44,163 nt of DNA, from contig NZ_CABQJR010000019.1 of the NCBI RefSeq assembly GCF_902464545.1, positions 1-44,163 on the forward strand, read 5' to 3'. Each line of letters begins with the position of its first letter. The first letter of the stretch is position 1. The translations under genes were made by a program, and so were the position numbers. The notes under the pieces are model-generated. The model was given only the letters and a program-made list of their open reading frames with translations, did not search any database and was not told where the DNA came from. Source of the stretch: an uncultured Senegalimassilia sp. Lineage in GTDB: Bacteria > Actinomycetota > Coriobacteriia > Coriobacteriales > Eggerthellaceae. Shown piece by piece: positions 17,214-23,836 of the stretch.

Positions 17214-17720
17214 CTACCAGGTTCCGGCATAGGCGCCGTAGTAGCTGGGATCGACAGCGGCCACGAACGCAGCGAGCATGCCGCCTATCATGACGGTGAA
17301 GATGATGCCGGCGAGCATCCATACGGCGAAACCGATGGCGGAGAACTTCACCGCATCATTTTTCACCTGGGGGTACTTATCTGCATTGCACACCCAGGCA
17401 AGCAGGATGCCCGGGATGCCCACCAACGCGCCGATGACGAACCAGGCGAACTTCATGCCGCCCGACAGCTTCATGAGCGGCGCCGGGGGATACACCGGCT
17501 GCGCATACATGGGCTGTTCGTAGGGCTGATGCTGCTGTGCCTGCGCATACGGCTGCCCGGGCTGGGGCTGGGTCGGAGGCACCTGGGAAGCGCCGGGGCC
17601 GCTTTGCGGCTGGTCGCCGGGCTGAGCTTGAGGCTGCTGCTGAGGAACAGGCTGGGCGGGCGTCTGCGGGGAAGCCGGCTGCTCGGTCTGCGGAATGGGG
17701 TTATCGTTATGCTCGGTCAT
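17214..17720 (-). CDS. Pro/Gln-rich small membrane protein
   Basis: A 168-aa protein, starting at the ATG at 17720 with AAAGG upstream; a longer frame to 17819 lacks a ribosome site. Residues 1-80 are a low-complexity Pro/Gln/Ala-rich cytoplasmic tail (QPVPQQQPQAQPGDQPQ). Two hydrophobic segments follow: FAWFVIGALVGIPGILLAWV (~88-107) and FSAIGFAVWMLAGIIFTVMI (~122-141), with a short C-terminus ending YYGAYAGTW. The layout (disordered Pro-rich tail plus two helices) is like DUF4190/DUF4870-type proteins, but I cannot assign a family. Function unknown. Confidence 0.8.
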   Translation of the reverse strand: MTEHNDNPIPQTEQPASPQTPAQPVPQQQPQAQPGDQPQSGPGASQVPPTQPQPGQPYAQAQQHQPYEQPMYAQPVYPPAPLMKLSGGMKFAWFVIGALVGIPGILLAWVCNADKYPQVKNDAVKFSAIGFAVWMLAGIIFTVMIGGMLAAFVAAVDPSYYGAYAGTW

Positions 17721-17826
17721 GATCGGACCTTTCTCTTGATTGCAGGGGCCGCGTTCGGACCCCGCTTCGATATCCCCAGTATACGCAACGCCCAACCGCT
17801 TTAGGCAAACCGTTGCCATCCCGATG

Positions 17827-17856
17827 CAAAACGGGCGGCCCCGTGGACCGCCCGTT
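17827..17856 (-). terminator. Terminator after the peptidoglycan-binding protein gene
   Basis: ACGGGCGG (17831-17838) pairs with CCGCCCGT (17848-17855); on the minus strand TTTT follows. It lies about 30 bases past the stop at 17884. Confidence 0.75.
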
Positions 17857-17883
17857 ACCTTTGCTTCTTTTCGCTATACGCCC

Positions 17884-18783
17884 CTACCGCTTCGCGAGCG
17901 CCGTGCACAGCGCGTCGAGCAGCGTGATGGCGAAATGCTGAGCCGAACGGCCCACGCCGGCGTCCTCCCACATGCTGCCGGGAAGCTCGACGGCGATGCG
18001 CGCCGGATCGGCCTGCATGGCCGCCTCGAGCGCCGACTCCAGGCGCATGGACAGCGTTTCCTCGGGGGCGAACCCCACGCGAGGAGCGTTGCCCGTCTGC
18101 TCCTCGGGCAGCACGATGTGCACGAGCAGCATCTGCTCGTCGGGCGCCACCAGCAGGTTATCGGCGCTGACGATCTTCGATGCAGGGTTGGTGGCAAGCG
18201 CCAGGTTGCTCATACGCGAAGCCACGCTGCGCGTGAACTCCTGCGTGCCGAACAGGCACAGCGCGTTGCGCTCGAGCACGCCGGCCGCACGCGCGAAGCC
18301 CAGGTGAGAGGAGCCGCGCACGGCCTCCTTGCCCTCCCAGGAATGATGCAGGTTGCGGATGGCGGCATACGTGTACGCACCGGCGATGCCATCGGTGGGC
18401 AGGCCCAGGTTCGTCTGGAACTTGCGCAGGGCAAGCTCGGTGAACGCGCCGAAGATGCCGTCGATGTCGCCGCAGGCGAAGCCGAGCGCGGAGAGCGCCT
18501 TCTGCAGCTGCCGCACGTCATGACCGTGGAAATGGGGCATGCGCAGGTACAGCGTGCGGTCGCCCAGGCAAAACGATGCGTCCACCAGGGCAGCCCACGT
18601 TTTCTCGTCCACCTCTTCGCCGCACTCGAGCTGCGCCTGGGAGCGGAAAGCGGCAACTGCCTTCGCCGTTTCAGGCCCGAACAGGCCGTCGACGCAAGCC
18701 TCGTCCAGAAGCCCGATACGGGAGAGACGGTGCTGCACGTCCTCGACGGCAGCTCCGGAATCGTTGAGTTTAATGGTTTCCAT
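17884..18783 (-). CDS. Peptidoglycan-binding domain protein
   Basis: A 299-aa protein with two PG_binding_1 repeats: residues ~8-60 (VEDVQHRLSRIGLLDEACVD, then GLFGPETAKAVAAFR) and ~85-140 (VRQLQKALSALGFACGDIDG, then IFGAFTELALRKFQ). The remaining ~150 residues resemble no catalytic domain I can name; the ends of the segment (QMLLVHIVLPEE; WEDAGVGRSAQHFAITLLDA) could be a degenerate amidase-like fold. There is no signal peptide, which is odd for a wall-binding protein. Start at the ATG at 18783 with AGGTGG five bases upstream; an in-frame GTG three codons earlier is possible. It begins nine bases after the polyprenyl synthase stop, so the two are cotranscribed and a role in envelope synthesis is plausible. 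Confidence 0.85.
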   Translation of the reverse strand: METIKLNDSGAAVEDVQHRLSRIGLLDEACVDGLFGPETAKAVAAFRSQAQLECGEEVDEKTWAALVDASFCLGDRTLYLRMPHFHGHDVRQLQKALSALGFACGDIDGIFGAFTELALRKFQTNLGLPTDGIAGAYTYAAIRNLHHSWEGKEAVRGSSHLGFARAAGVLERNALCLFGTQEFTRSVASRMSNLALATNPASKIVSADNLLVAPDEQMLLVHIVLPEEQTGNAPRVGFAPEETLSMRLESALEAAMQADPARIAVELPGSMWEDAGVGRSAQHFAITLLDALCTALAKR

Positions 18784-18792
18784 TGCACCCAC

Positions 18793-19848
18793 CTACTTCA
18801 GTCGGTTCACGAACCAATCGGCCATGGAGATCAGCATGTCGCGCGACAGGGACGGCCCCACCTTTTCCACCAAGCGGCCCTTCGCGGCATTGGTTAGGTT
18901 CTCGGCGTAGCTGCGCGCATACTCGACGCTGCCCGTGGCCTGCATGATGTCGACCGCCTCGGCGAGCACCGCCGGGTCCTTCTCCTTGGCGGACAAGATC
19001 TGGATAAGGCGCTCGCGCGCCTCAGGGGCGGCGTTGGCCAGGGCGTGCACCACCACCAACGTGCGCTTGCCCTCGGTGATGTCGCTGCGGAAATCCTTCT
19101 TCGTGGACTCCTCGCTGCCGATGAGGTTGAGCAGGTCGTCCTGGATCTGGAACGCCAGGCCCGTATCAAGGCCGTAGCTGCGCAGGGCCTCCACCTCTTC
19201 TGCCGTGCCGCCGCCGATGATGGCGCCCACGGCCAGCGGCACCGCACCGGAGTAATGGGCGGTTTTATGCGTGGCCATAACAAGATAGTCCTCGGGGGTG
19301 ATATCGTAGCGACCGTCGCGCGCCCATCCGATGTCAAGGGCCTGGCCCTCGATGGTACGGCGCGTCATTTCGATGAGCTCGGAGATAACGCGCACCTTCG
19401 TATGATCGTCAAGGTCGGGGTCTTCCACGACCGTGCCGTTCACCAGGGACAAGGCAAGGTCGCCCGCGTTGATGGCAAGGCCGATGCCTTCCGTGCAGTG
19501 CATGCACGGCTCGCCGCGGCGAAGCTCCGCCTCGTCGGCGATGTCATCGTGAATGAGAGCCGCGGTATGGAAGTGCTCGATAGCGGCCGCCGCGCTGGTG
19601 GCCAGGCGCATGTCGCCACCCACTGCCAGGCATGCGGCGAAGCAGATGAGCGGGCGATGGCGCTTGCCGCCGTTTTCGCTGTACCGCTTCAGGGGCGTGT
19701 ACAGATAACGATCCATGTCGGGATGCGTTCCCGTGGGAAGATAGGTGTTCACCAGATCCCCTACCTGATCGGCATAGGCCATCAGATAGCCTTCGAAGGT
19801 TTTCGGGGGTTCGGCTACGTCTGCGATGATCTCGTTGATGTTCTTCAT
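18793..19848 (-). CDS. Polyprenyl diphosphate synthase family protein
   Basis: A 351-aa trans-isoprenyl diphosphate synthase that condenses isopentenyl diphosphate with allylic diphosphates, making farnesyl/geranylgeranyl or longer chains for quinones and lipid carriers. The substrate-binding GGKRHRP is at ~60-66 and the first Asp-rich motif is IHDDIADEAELRRG (D101, D102, D105). The second motif is QDDLLNLIG, that is DDxxN instead of the usual DDxxD. KT-[AH]-x (THKTAHYS) is also present. I start at the ATG at 19848 (AAGAAAG upstream is a weak site); a second ATG at 19884 would add 12 residues. Chain length cannot be read reliably. Followed by the peptidoglycan-binding protein gene. Confidence 0.9.
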   Translation of the reverse strand: MKNINEIIADVAEPPKTFEGYLMAYADQVGDLVNTYLPTGTHPDMDRYLYTPLKRYSENGGKRHRPLICFAACLAVGGDMRLATSAAAAIEHFHTAALIHDDIADEAELRRGEPCMHCTEGIGLAINAGDLALSLVNGTVVEDPDLDDHTKVRVISELIEMTRRTIEGQALDIGWARDGRYDITPEDYLVMATHKTAHYSGAVPLAVGAIIGGGTAEEVEALRSYGLDTGLAFQIQDDLLNLIGSEESTKKDFRSDITEGKRTLVVVHALANAAPEARERLIQILSAKEKDPAVLAEAVDIMQATGSVEYARSYAENLTNAAKGRLVEKVGPSLSRDMLISMADWFVNRLK

Positions 19849-19992
19849 AGCGCTTTCTTGATTCGAATCGCTTGCATGCTTCATGTCATGGTACCACAAG
19901 CGCCTTGCGCTCACGCGCCCCTCCGGACAAGCGGCGCAATCAGCCAAGGAACTTCAAATTGACCGCCGCCAAGACGTCCTCGCGGCTTTTTC

Positions 19993-20001
19993 TGATATGA
20001 T
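19993..20001 (+). promoter_or_regulatory. Extended -10 promoter of tRNA-Leu
   Basis: TGATATGAT (TG-N-TATGAT), 17 bases before the tRNA 5' end. TTGACC occurs at 19959-19964 but is too far upstream to be the -35. Confidence 0.5.
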
Positions 20002-20018
20002 GGTGGGCACGCTAACAT

Positions 20019-20103
20019 GGGAGCGTGGCGGAATCGGCATACGCAGCGGACTTAAAATCCGCCGCCGCAAGGCTTGTGGGTTCGAATCCCACCGCTCCTA
20101 CCA
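20019..20103 (+). tRNA. tRNA-Leu (anticodon UAA)
   Basis: Class II tRNA with CCA encoded. The acceptor stem GGGAGCG/CGCTCCT has a first G-U pair; the anticodon stem-loop is GCGGA-CTTAAAA-TCCGC with anticodon TAA. A variable arm follows, and the T arm is GTGGG-TTCGAAT-CCCAC. The discriminator A and long variable arm fit Leu. It reads UUA, a rare codon in this GC-rich genome. Confidence 0.97.
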
Positions 20104-20116
20104 TGCGGATACGGCA

Positions 20117-20152
20117 ACGGCCCGGATCGGTTCACCGATTCGGGCCGTTTTA
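20117..20152 (+). terminator. Terminator of the tRNA-Leu gene
   Basis: ACGGCCCGgATCGGT (20117-20131) pairs with ACCGATtCGGGCCGT, then TTTT. A strong intrinsic terminator 14 bases past the CCA end. Confidence 0.9.
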
Positions 20153-20232
20153 GCATGTTCACGCACGTCCGATGCATGCCGCGGGACCGCCCGCAAAGCG
20201 TCTACCCGCACCGTATTGCTTGGAAGGCGGGT

Positions 20233-21204
20233 CTATCCGAGCTTGGCCGCGTCCAGGATGATGCCGTGCAGGATATCCGTCTCGCTGACGGTGAACCCGT
20301 CCACGCCGACGGCATCCATGACCGCCTGCATGATGACCAGGCCCGCCACGATGACCGGCGCCCGGCCGGGATCCAAGCCCACGACCTGGCTGCGCCGTTC
20401 CAGGGGCATGGCAGCCAGCTCCGAGTACTGCCGATCGAGCTGCTGGCGCGTCACGTGCGCCTTATGCACCTTCGTCGAATCGTAGACCCGCATCCGGTCG
20501 CGCACCGCGACCACCGTGGTAGCCGTACCCGCGACCGCCACCAGGCGCTCAGGCGCCACGCCTGCCCTCCCAGCTTCCCCGAGATGCTCGGCAAGCTGTT
20601 GCGCTATCCATTCGCGCGCTGCTTCAAGCTCGGCGGGTATGGGAGGATCGGTGCGGATGAACTTCTCAGTGACGCGACGACATCCGATATCGAAGGAGTG
20701 CGCCCACGCCGGCGCTTGGCCCGCACGGCCCACCACCATCTCGGTGGAACCGCCGCCGATATCCACCACCATAAGGTCCTGACCAGGGAAATCGCACGAT
20801 GCACCCGAAAACGACAGCCCCGCTTCCTTCCAGCCGGGGATGACCGAAAGGACGATGCCCAAGTCCGCCAGACGCCGCACGAACCCATCGGAGTTTCCTG
20901 CATCGCGCGATGCCGAGGTGGCGACCGCGATGGTCTTGGCGATGGGGGCGCCCTGCTCGGCAAGGCGGTCGCGCACGGCGCAATAGCCCCCTACCGTTTC
21001 GACGGTGCGGTCGATTGCGGCAGGCAAGAGCATGCCGGTGGCATCGACGCCTTCGCCAAGGTTGGTGATGGCGTATTCGCGATCCACCTCCTGGATGGCG
21101 CCCGCGGCGTCGACATCGGCCACGAGCATACGGCACGTGACCGTTCCGATGTCGATGGCGGCATAGCGCCCCGCGGCAAATCCTTGCGTGCGGCTTTCGG
21201 TCAT
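20233..21204 (-). CDS. Ppx/GppA family phosphatase (exopolyphosphatase-type)
   Basis: A 323-aa member of the ASKHA superfamily that hydrolyses polyphosphate and/or pppGpp. The N-terminal phosphate loop is YAAIDIGTVTCRMLVADVD (residues ~14-32), the second loop is VVDIGGGSTEMVVGR (~150-165), and the adenosine-like motif VAVAGTATTVVAV is at ~235-250. It has only the two-domain catalytic core, the short form common in actinobacteria, without the C-terminal HD domain of E. coli Ppx. The ATG at 21204 has AAGGGGG upstream. It begins 18 bases after the DivIC-like gene, the usual actinobacterial pairing, so they are one operon. Confidence 0.93.
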   Translation of the reverse strand: MTESRTQGFAAGRYAAIDIGTVTCRMLVADVDAAGAIQEVDREYAITNLGEGVDATGMLLPAAIDRTVETVGGYCAVRDRLAEQGAPIAKTIAVATSASRDAGNSDGFVRRLADLGIVLSVIPGWKEAGLSFSGASCDFPGQDLMVVDIGGGSTEMVVGRAGQAPAWAHSFDIGCRRVTEKFIRTDPPIPAELEAAREWIAQQLAEHLGEAGRAGVAPERLVAVAGTATTVVAVRDRMRVYDSTKVHKAHVTRQQLDRQYSELAAMPLERRSQVVGLDPGRAPVIVAGLVIMQAVMDAVGVDGFTVSETDILHGIILDAAKLG

Positions 21205-21222
21205 GGCAACCCCCTTGCCTGC

Positions 21223-22209
21223 TTATTTGTAGCCGAACACCAGATCGAGCAGCGGCGAGTACCACGTATCGGGCGCCTGCACGCTATCGGAGGAGATGTT
21301 GGGCGTGATGTTGGAGCCCTGCTGCGTTTCCTCCAGGTTCAAACCGCGCACGTTGGCGGATTCCTCGCCTTTCTTCACCCAGCCGAGCTGCTCGTGGGCA
21401 CGCTGCTCGACTCCCGCATCGGTTTGCAGGGAGTCGACGTCGGATTGCAGCGCTTGGTTGCGATCGACGAGCGCATCGTATTCGATGACCAGCTTGTCGT
21501 GGTCGCGCACGCTGCAATAGTAGCGCTGCGCGGTGGGATACAGGAACACCGTAGACATGACCAGGCATGCCGCCACGGCGGCACCGATCATGAAGTTGCG
21601 AGACCCCATGACGCCCATAAGGGCGTCTTTGGAGAAGCGCGCATGACGACGGTTGCGCGACGGCGCGGCCTCATCGGCCTGCATGCGCTGGGCACGACGC
21701 TGGCTTGCGCCCATCTGCCCTTTGTACACGGCTGCGCGCGGGGAATCGTCGCTCTCGGGCGCCTGCCCGCCGAACTGCTTCTCGAACGCGCGGCCGGCCT
21801 TGGCCTTGGCGCGGGCCTTCGCCTTGGCGCGTCGGCGATCGGCAGCCGTGATCCGACCCTCCTGCGGCTCTTCGGCACGCTCATCACGCTCTTGCGAGGA
21901 AACGCGAGAGGAACGGCGCAGCTCGGCGACGGCTTCGCCGCGCTTACGGGCGGAACGGGATGCGCCGCGGCGCTGCTGTGCAGGATGCCGCAAGGCCTCC
22001 TCGTCGAAATAAGGCTGCGCGAACGCGTCTTCGGAAAGATAGGACAGCAAAGGCGAGCTTTGACGGCGCGGGGCTTGCGAGGGACGCTGACCCGCGCGGG
22101 TGCGACCCGTCTGCGGGCGCTCCGCTCGATCGCGATGCTGATGTTCCGGGTAACGGGAACCGCCTCGCTTGACGTCGTCGAACGAGAGGATATGAGCTTG
22201 CCGTGACAT
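21223..22209 (-). CDS. Septum formation initiator family protein (DivIC/FtsB-like)
   Basis: A 328-aa bitopic membrane protein of the divisome. Residues 1-230 form a long, charged, disordered cytoplasmic region rich in Arg/Ala/Gln, including a RRAKAKARAKAKAGRAFEKQ stretch. One membrane segment follows (NFMIGAAVAACLVMSTVFLY, ~235-255), then an extracytoplasmic coiled coil (HDKLVIEYDALVDRNQALQS) and the family's AHEQLGWVKKGEES ending. DivIC/FtsB proteins are usually ~100-200 aa; the N-terminal extension is larger than usual but typical of actinobacterial versions. I start at the ATG at 22209 with GGGGCGG upstream. Cotranscribed with the downstream ppx gene. Confidence 0.88.
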   Translation of the reverse strand: MSRQAHILSFDDVKRGGSRYPEHQHRDRAERPQTGRTRAGQRPSQAPRRQSSPLLSYLSEDAFAQPYFDEEALRHPAQQRRGASRSARKRGEAVAELRRSSRVSSQERDERAEEPQEGRITAADRRRAKAKARAKAKAGRAFEKQFGGQAPESDDSPRAAVYKGQMGASQRRAQRMQADEAAPSRNRRHARFSKDALMGVMGSRNFMIGAAVAACLVMSTVFLYPTAQRYYCSVRDHDKLVIEYDALVDRNQALQSDVDSLQTDAGVEQRAHEQLGWVKKGEESANVRGLNLEETQQGSNITPNISSDSVQAPDTWYSPLLDLVFGYK

Positions 22210-22318
22210 GGATGACCGCCCCTTAGCGCATGTGGTTCGATTAAGTGTGTGATTTGATGCAAGAAGCATTCGGTAGGATAGCACATCGAGCGACGCCGCG
22301 CGGCCGGCGCCCAAGACG

Positions 22319-22354
22319 GAAAACCGCCCGTCTCCGAAGAGAAAACGGGCGGCT
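22319..22354 (-). terminator. Terminator after dtxR
   Basis: CCGCCCGT (22324-22331) with ACGGGCGG (22345-22352), then TTTT on the minus strand, about 40 bases past the DtxR stop. Confidence 0.8.
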
Positions 22355-22394
22355 GGCATGCGGTTTAGCTTTAGCGATGGACGTCTTCGCGCCT

Positions 22395-22775
22395 TTAGAG
22401 GTCGAGCTTTTTAATATAAGCTCTCCATTTCTCGAACGAGTCGTCGCTGATGGCGTGCTCCATAAGGCAGGCTTCGTTTTCGGCAACGTCGGCAGGAATG
22501 CCCAGCTCCTTATGCAAGAACTTCGAGAGCATGCAGTGGCGCTCGTATATGGCGGTGCCATATACGAAACCAGCCTCGGTAAGGGTGACGTCGCCGTAAT
22601 ACGGCTGCTCGGCAAGCGCCTTCTCCTTCAGCGCGGTGACCGCCTTGTTCACAGAAGCCTTGGAAACGCCCATTTTGTTGGCGATGTCGACAGATCGGAC
22701 GGACACCTCCGTGGTGCCCCCAAGCATTACGATGGCCTCAAGGTAATCCTCGTGCGATTTGGACATCTTCTCCAT
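22395..22775 (-). CDS. DtxR/MntR-family metal-dependent repressor (short form)
   Basis: A 126-aa metalloregulator. The winged helix-turn-helix is at ~5-60 (DYLEAIVMLGG, then VSVRSVDIANKMGVSKASVN). The dimerisation/metal domain follows: LTEAGFVYGTAIYERHCMLS, then FLHKELGIPADVAENEACLM, then EHAISDDSFEKW. The residues C/H/E of RHCML and ENEACLMEH match the positions of DtxR-family metal ligands. It ends at ~126 aa, without the SH3-like third domain, like MntR/IdeR short forms. The ATG at 22775 has AGGAGG five bases upstream. Together with the upstream feo genes it probably senses Fe(II) or Mn(II) and represses uptake; the metal is an inference. Confidence 0.92.
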   Translation of the reverse strand: MEKMSKSHEDYLEAIVMLGGTTEVSVRSVDIANKMGVSKASVNKAVTALKEKALAEQPYYGDVTLTEAGFVYGTAIYERHCMLSKFLHKELGIPADVAENEACLMEHAISDDSFEKWRAYIKKLDL

Positions 22776-22801
22776 TGGGCCCTCCTTTCATAGTTGCCCT
22801 C

Positions 22802-22810
22802 ATAGTACCA
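22802..22810 (-). promoter_or_regulatory. Extended -10 promoter of dtxR
   Basis: TGGTACTAT (TG-N-TACTAT) on the minus strand, 27 bases before the dtxR start, giving the gene its own short leader. Confidence 0.5.
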
Positions 22811-22905
22811 CAGGGCGACAGCATAACGCCGAAAAGCGCATAGCTGCGCATTCTGGCTGCTCAAACGGCTTGTGAATTCGCGGGGAAACCCGAAGAGGAG
22901 AAAGT

Positions 22906-23055
22906 GGCCGACGAGGGTGGAGAGGGGGGGTATGGAACCCTCGTCGGCCTGCTGATACGGCGGGGCCAGACGAGAAGAGCCCTGCCGCCGGGTCAGCAAA
23001 AGAAAGAGAGGAGTCGAATGGCTTTTGCGAAGGGGGAAACGCTTGCCATCGACAT
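22906..23055 (-). ncRNA. Candidate metal-regulated small RNA or leader upstream of dtxR
   Basis: On the minus strand, downstream of the strong promoter at 23061-23089, two stable stem-loops follow one another. One is TGCTGA/TCAGCA enclosing GGCGG/CCGCC (22949-22997). The other is a perfect 13-bp stem at 22906-22918 and 22936-22948, then ACTTTCTCCTCTT. A 20-codon open frame beginning MSMASVSPFAKAIRLL starts at the ATG at 23055, six bases after the -10, so it would be leaderless if translated. dtxR has its own promoter downstream, so a separate short transcript is likely. On the plus strand a 24-codon frame with AGGAG (23019-23093) also exists. No known RNA family is recognised. Confidence 0.4.
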
Positions 23056-23060
23056 TTGTC

Positions 23061-23089
23061 AGTATAGGGTAACTTTAGTAAACCGTCAA
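23061..23089 (-). promoter_or_regulatory. Strong promoter with a DtxR-like operator in its spacer
   Basis: TTGACG (23084-23089) and TATACT (23061-23066) are separated by exactly 17 bases. The spacer is almost entirely the imperfect palindrome GGTTTACT-AA-AGTTACCC (written on the minus strand). This is the classic repressor-occludes-polymerase geometry; DtxR control is inferred from proximity and from related half-sites in the feo region. Confidence 0.65.
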
Positions 23090-23359
23090 TAACTTTTTGA
23101 GAAAAGTTTTCCTAAGCAATCTTCTCATTTTGCGCGCTTGATTCACGAGCCCACCCGAGCGTTTCGTTTGCGTTTGACACGGGTGCGGATGGGCTTCCCG
23201 TTGCCGGTTGATTCCCAAGCCCATCCGAACGCTTCCCAAGCGAACCTCCCCTGCCGCCCGGATATCGCGGGACGGCTGCGTCGCACGCTTCGCCTTCATA
23301 TCGCGGAACGGCTGCGCCACATGCCCGGCTCTCCCCGACCGCAAGACCATCGAATACGC

Positions 23360-23388
23360 GAAGGGCCGGCATCAAGCCGGCCCCTTCC
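23360..23388 (-). terminator. Hairpin downstream of the FeoB-associated protein gene
   Basis: GGGCCGGC (23363-23370) with GCCGGCCC around loop ATCAA. The minus side lacks a clean T-run. The stretch 23090-23359 otherwise shows no gene. Confidence 0.5.
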
Positions 23389-23430
23389 CTTGGTCGCATC
23401 TTCTATACCGCGGACGTGCACGCGGTTCGC

Positions 23431-23649
23431 CTATCTGCCGGACACGGCCTTGCCCATGTCGGCGGCCATGCGCGCCGCGGCGCTGCACCCCGTGCACCCG
23501 CCGCAGCCGCCCGAGCAACCGCGCGGGCTGTCGGCATGGCAGTCGCACATGCCTCGGCTCCACAGACGGCGCACCGCCCATACCGCCCATGCGACCACGA
23601 TCAGCAGGACCGCCACGGTCGACAGGTTGAATTCCAAACCCAAGATCAC
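23431..23649 (-). CDS. FeoB-associated Cys-rich membrane protein
   Basis: A 72-aa protein with one membrane helix (FNLSTVAVLLIVVAWAVWAV, residues ~7-26) and a cytoplasmic tail holding six cysteines in the spacing C-x-C-x8-C-x3-C-x2-C-x2-C. Small proteins of this type are encoded beside feoB in many Gram-positives and are thought to help handle ferrous iron. The start is GTG at 23649, chosen because AAGGAG lies seven bases upstream; an ATG further up lacks a site. It follows feoB on the same strand with a GC hairpin between, so expression may be reduced or separate. Confidence 0.85.
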   Translation of the reverse strand: MILGLEFNLSTVAVLLIVVAWAVWAVRRLWSRGMCDCHADSPRGCSGGCGGCTGCSAAARMAADMGKAVSGR

Positions 23650-23726
23650 GGTCTGACTCCTTCCCAACGCTGCGCACCGATGCCGGCGCGCGAAAAATGT
23701 TTCCCTTGGATAATACTACGAACGAC

Positions 23727-23758
23727 AGCGGGACGCCACCCGAAGGCGGCGTCCCGCT
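23727..23758 (-). terminator. GC-rich hairpin after feoB
   Basis: AGCGGGACGCC (23727-23737) pairs with GGCGTCCCGCT (23748-23758) perfectly over 11 bp. There is no T-run on the minus side, so it may stabilise or attenuate rather than fully terminate. Confidence 0.45.
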
Positions 23759-23836
23759 TAAAGCAGCTCACGTCTTCGCAAAACCGTCATCGATGGTTTT
23801 CTGGCCCGATACCGGTCTTGCAAGATGGGCGCAGCG

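Noticed and set aside
22904..23093. A tRNA-like or tRNA-Sec-like gene in the folded stretch upstream of dtxR
   Set aside because: No T-loop sequence, anticodon arm or CCA-proximal acceptor stem can be drawn; the helices fit a simple two-hairpin RNA better.
23019..23093. A 24-codon plus-strand gene with AGGAG upstream (MAFAKGETLAIDICQYRV...)
   Set aside because: It runs straight into the minus-strand promoter and operator and has no plus-strand promoter that I can see; kept only as a note under the RNA candidate.
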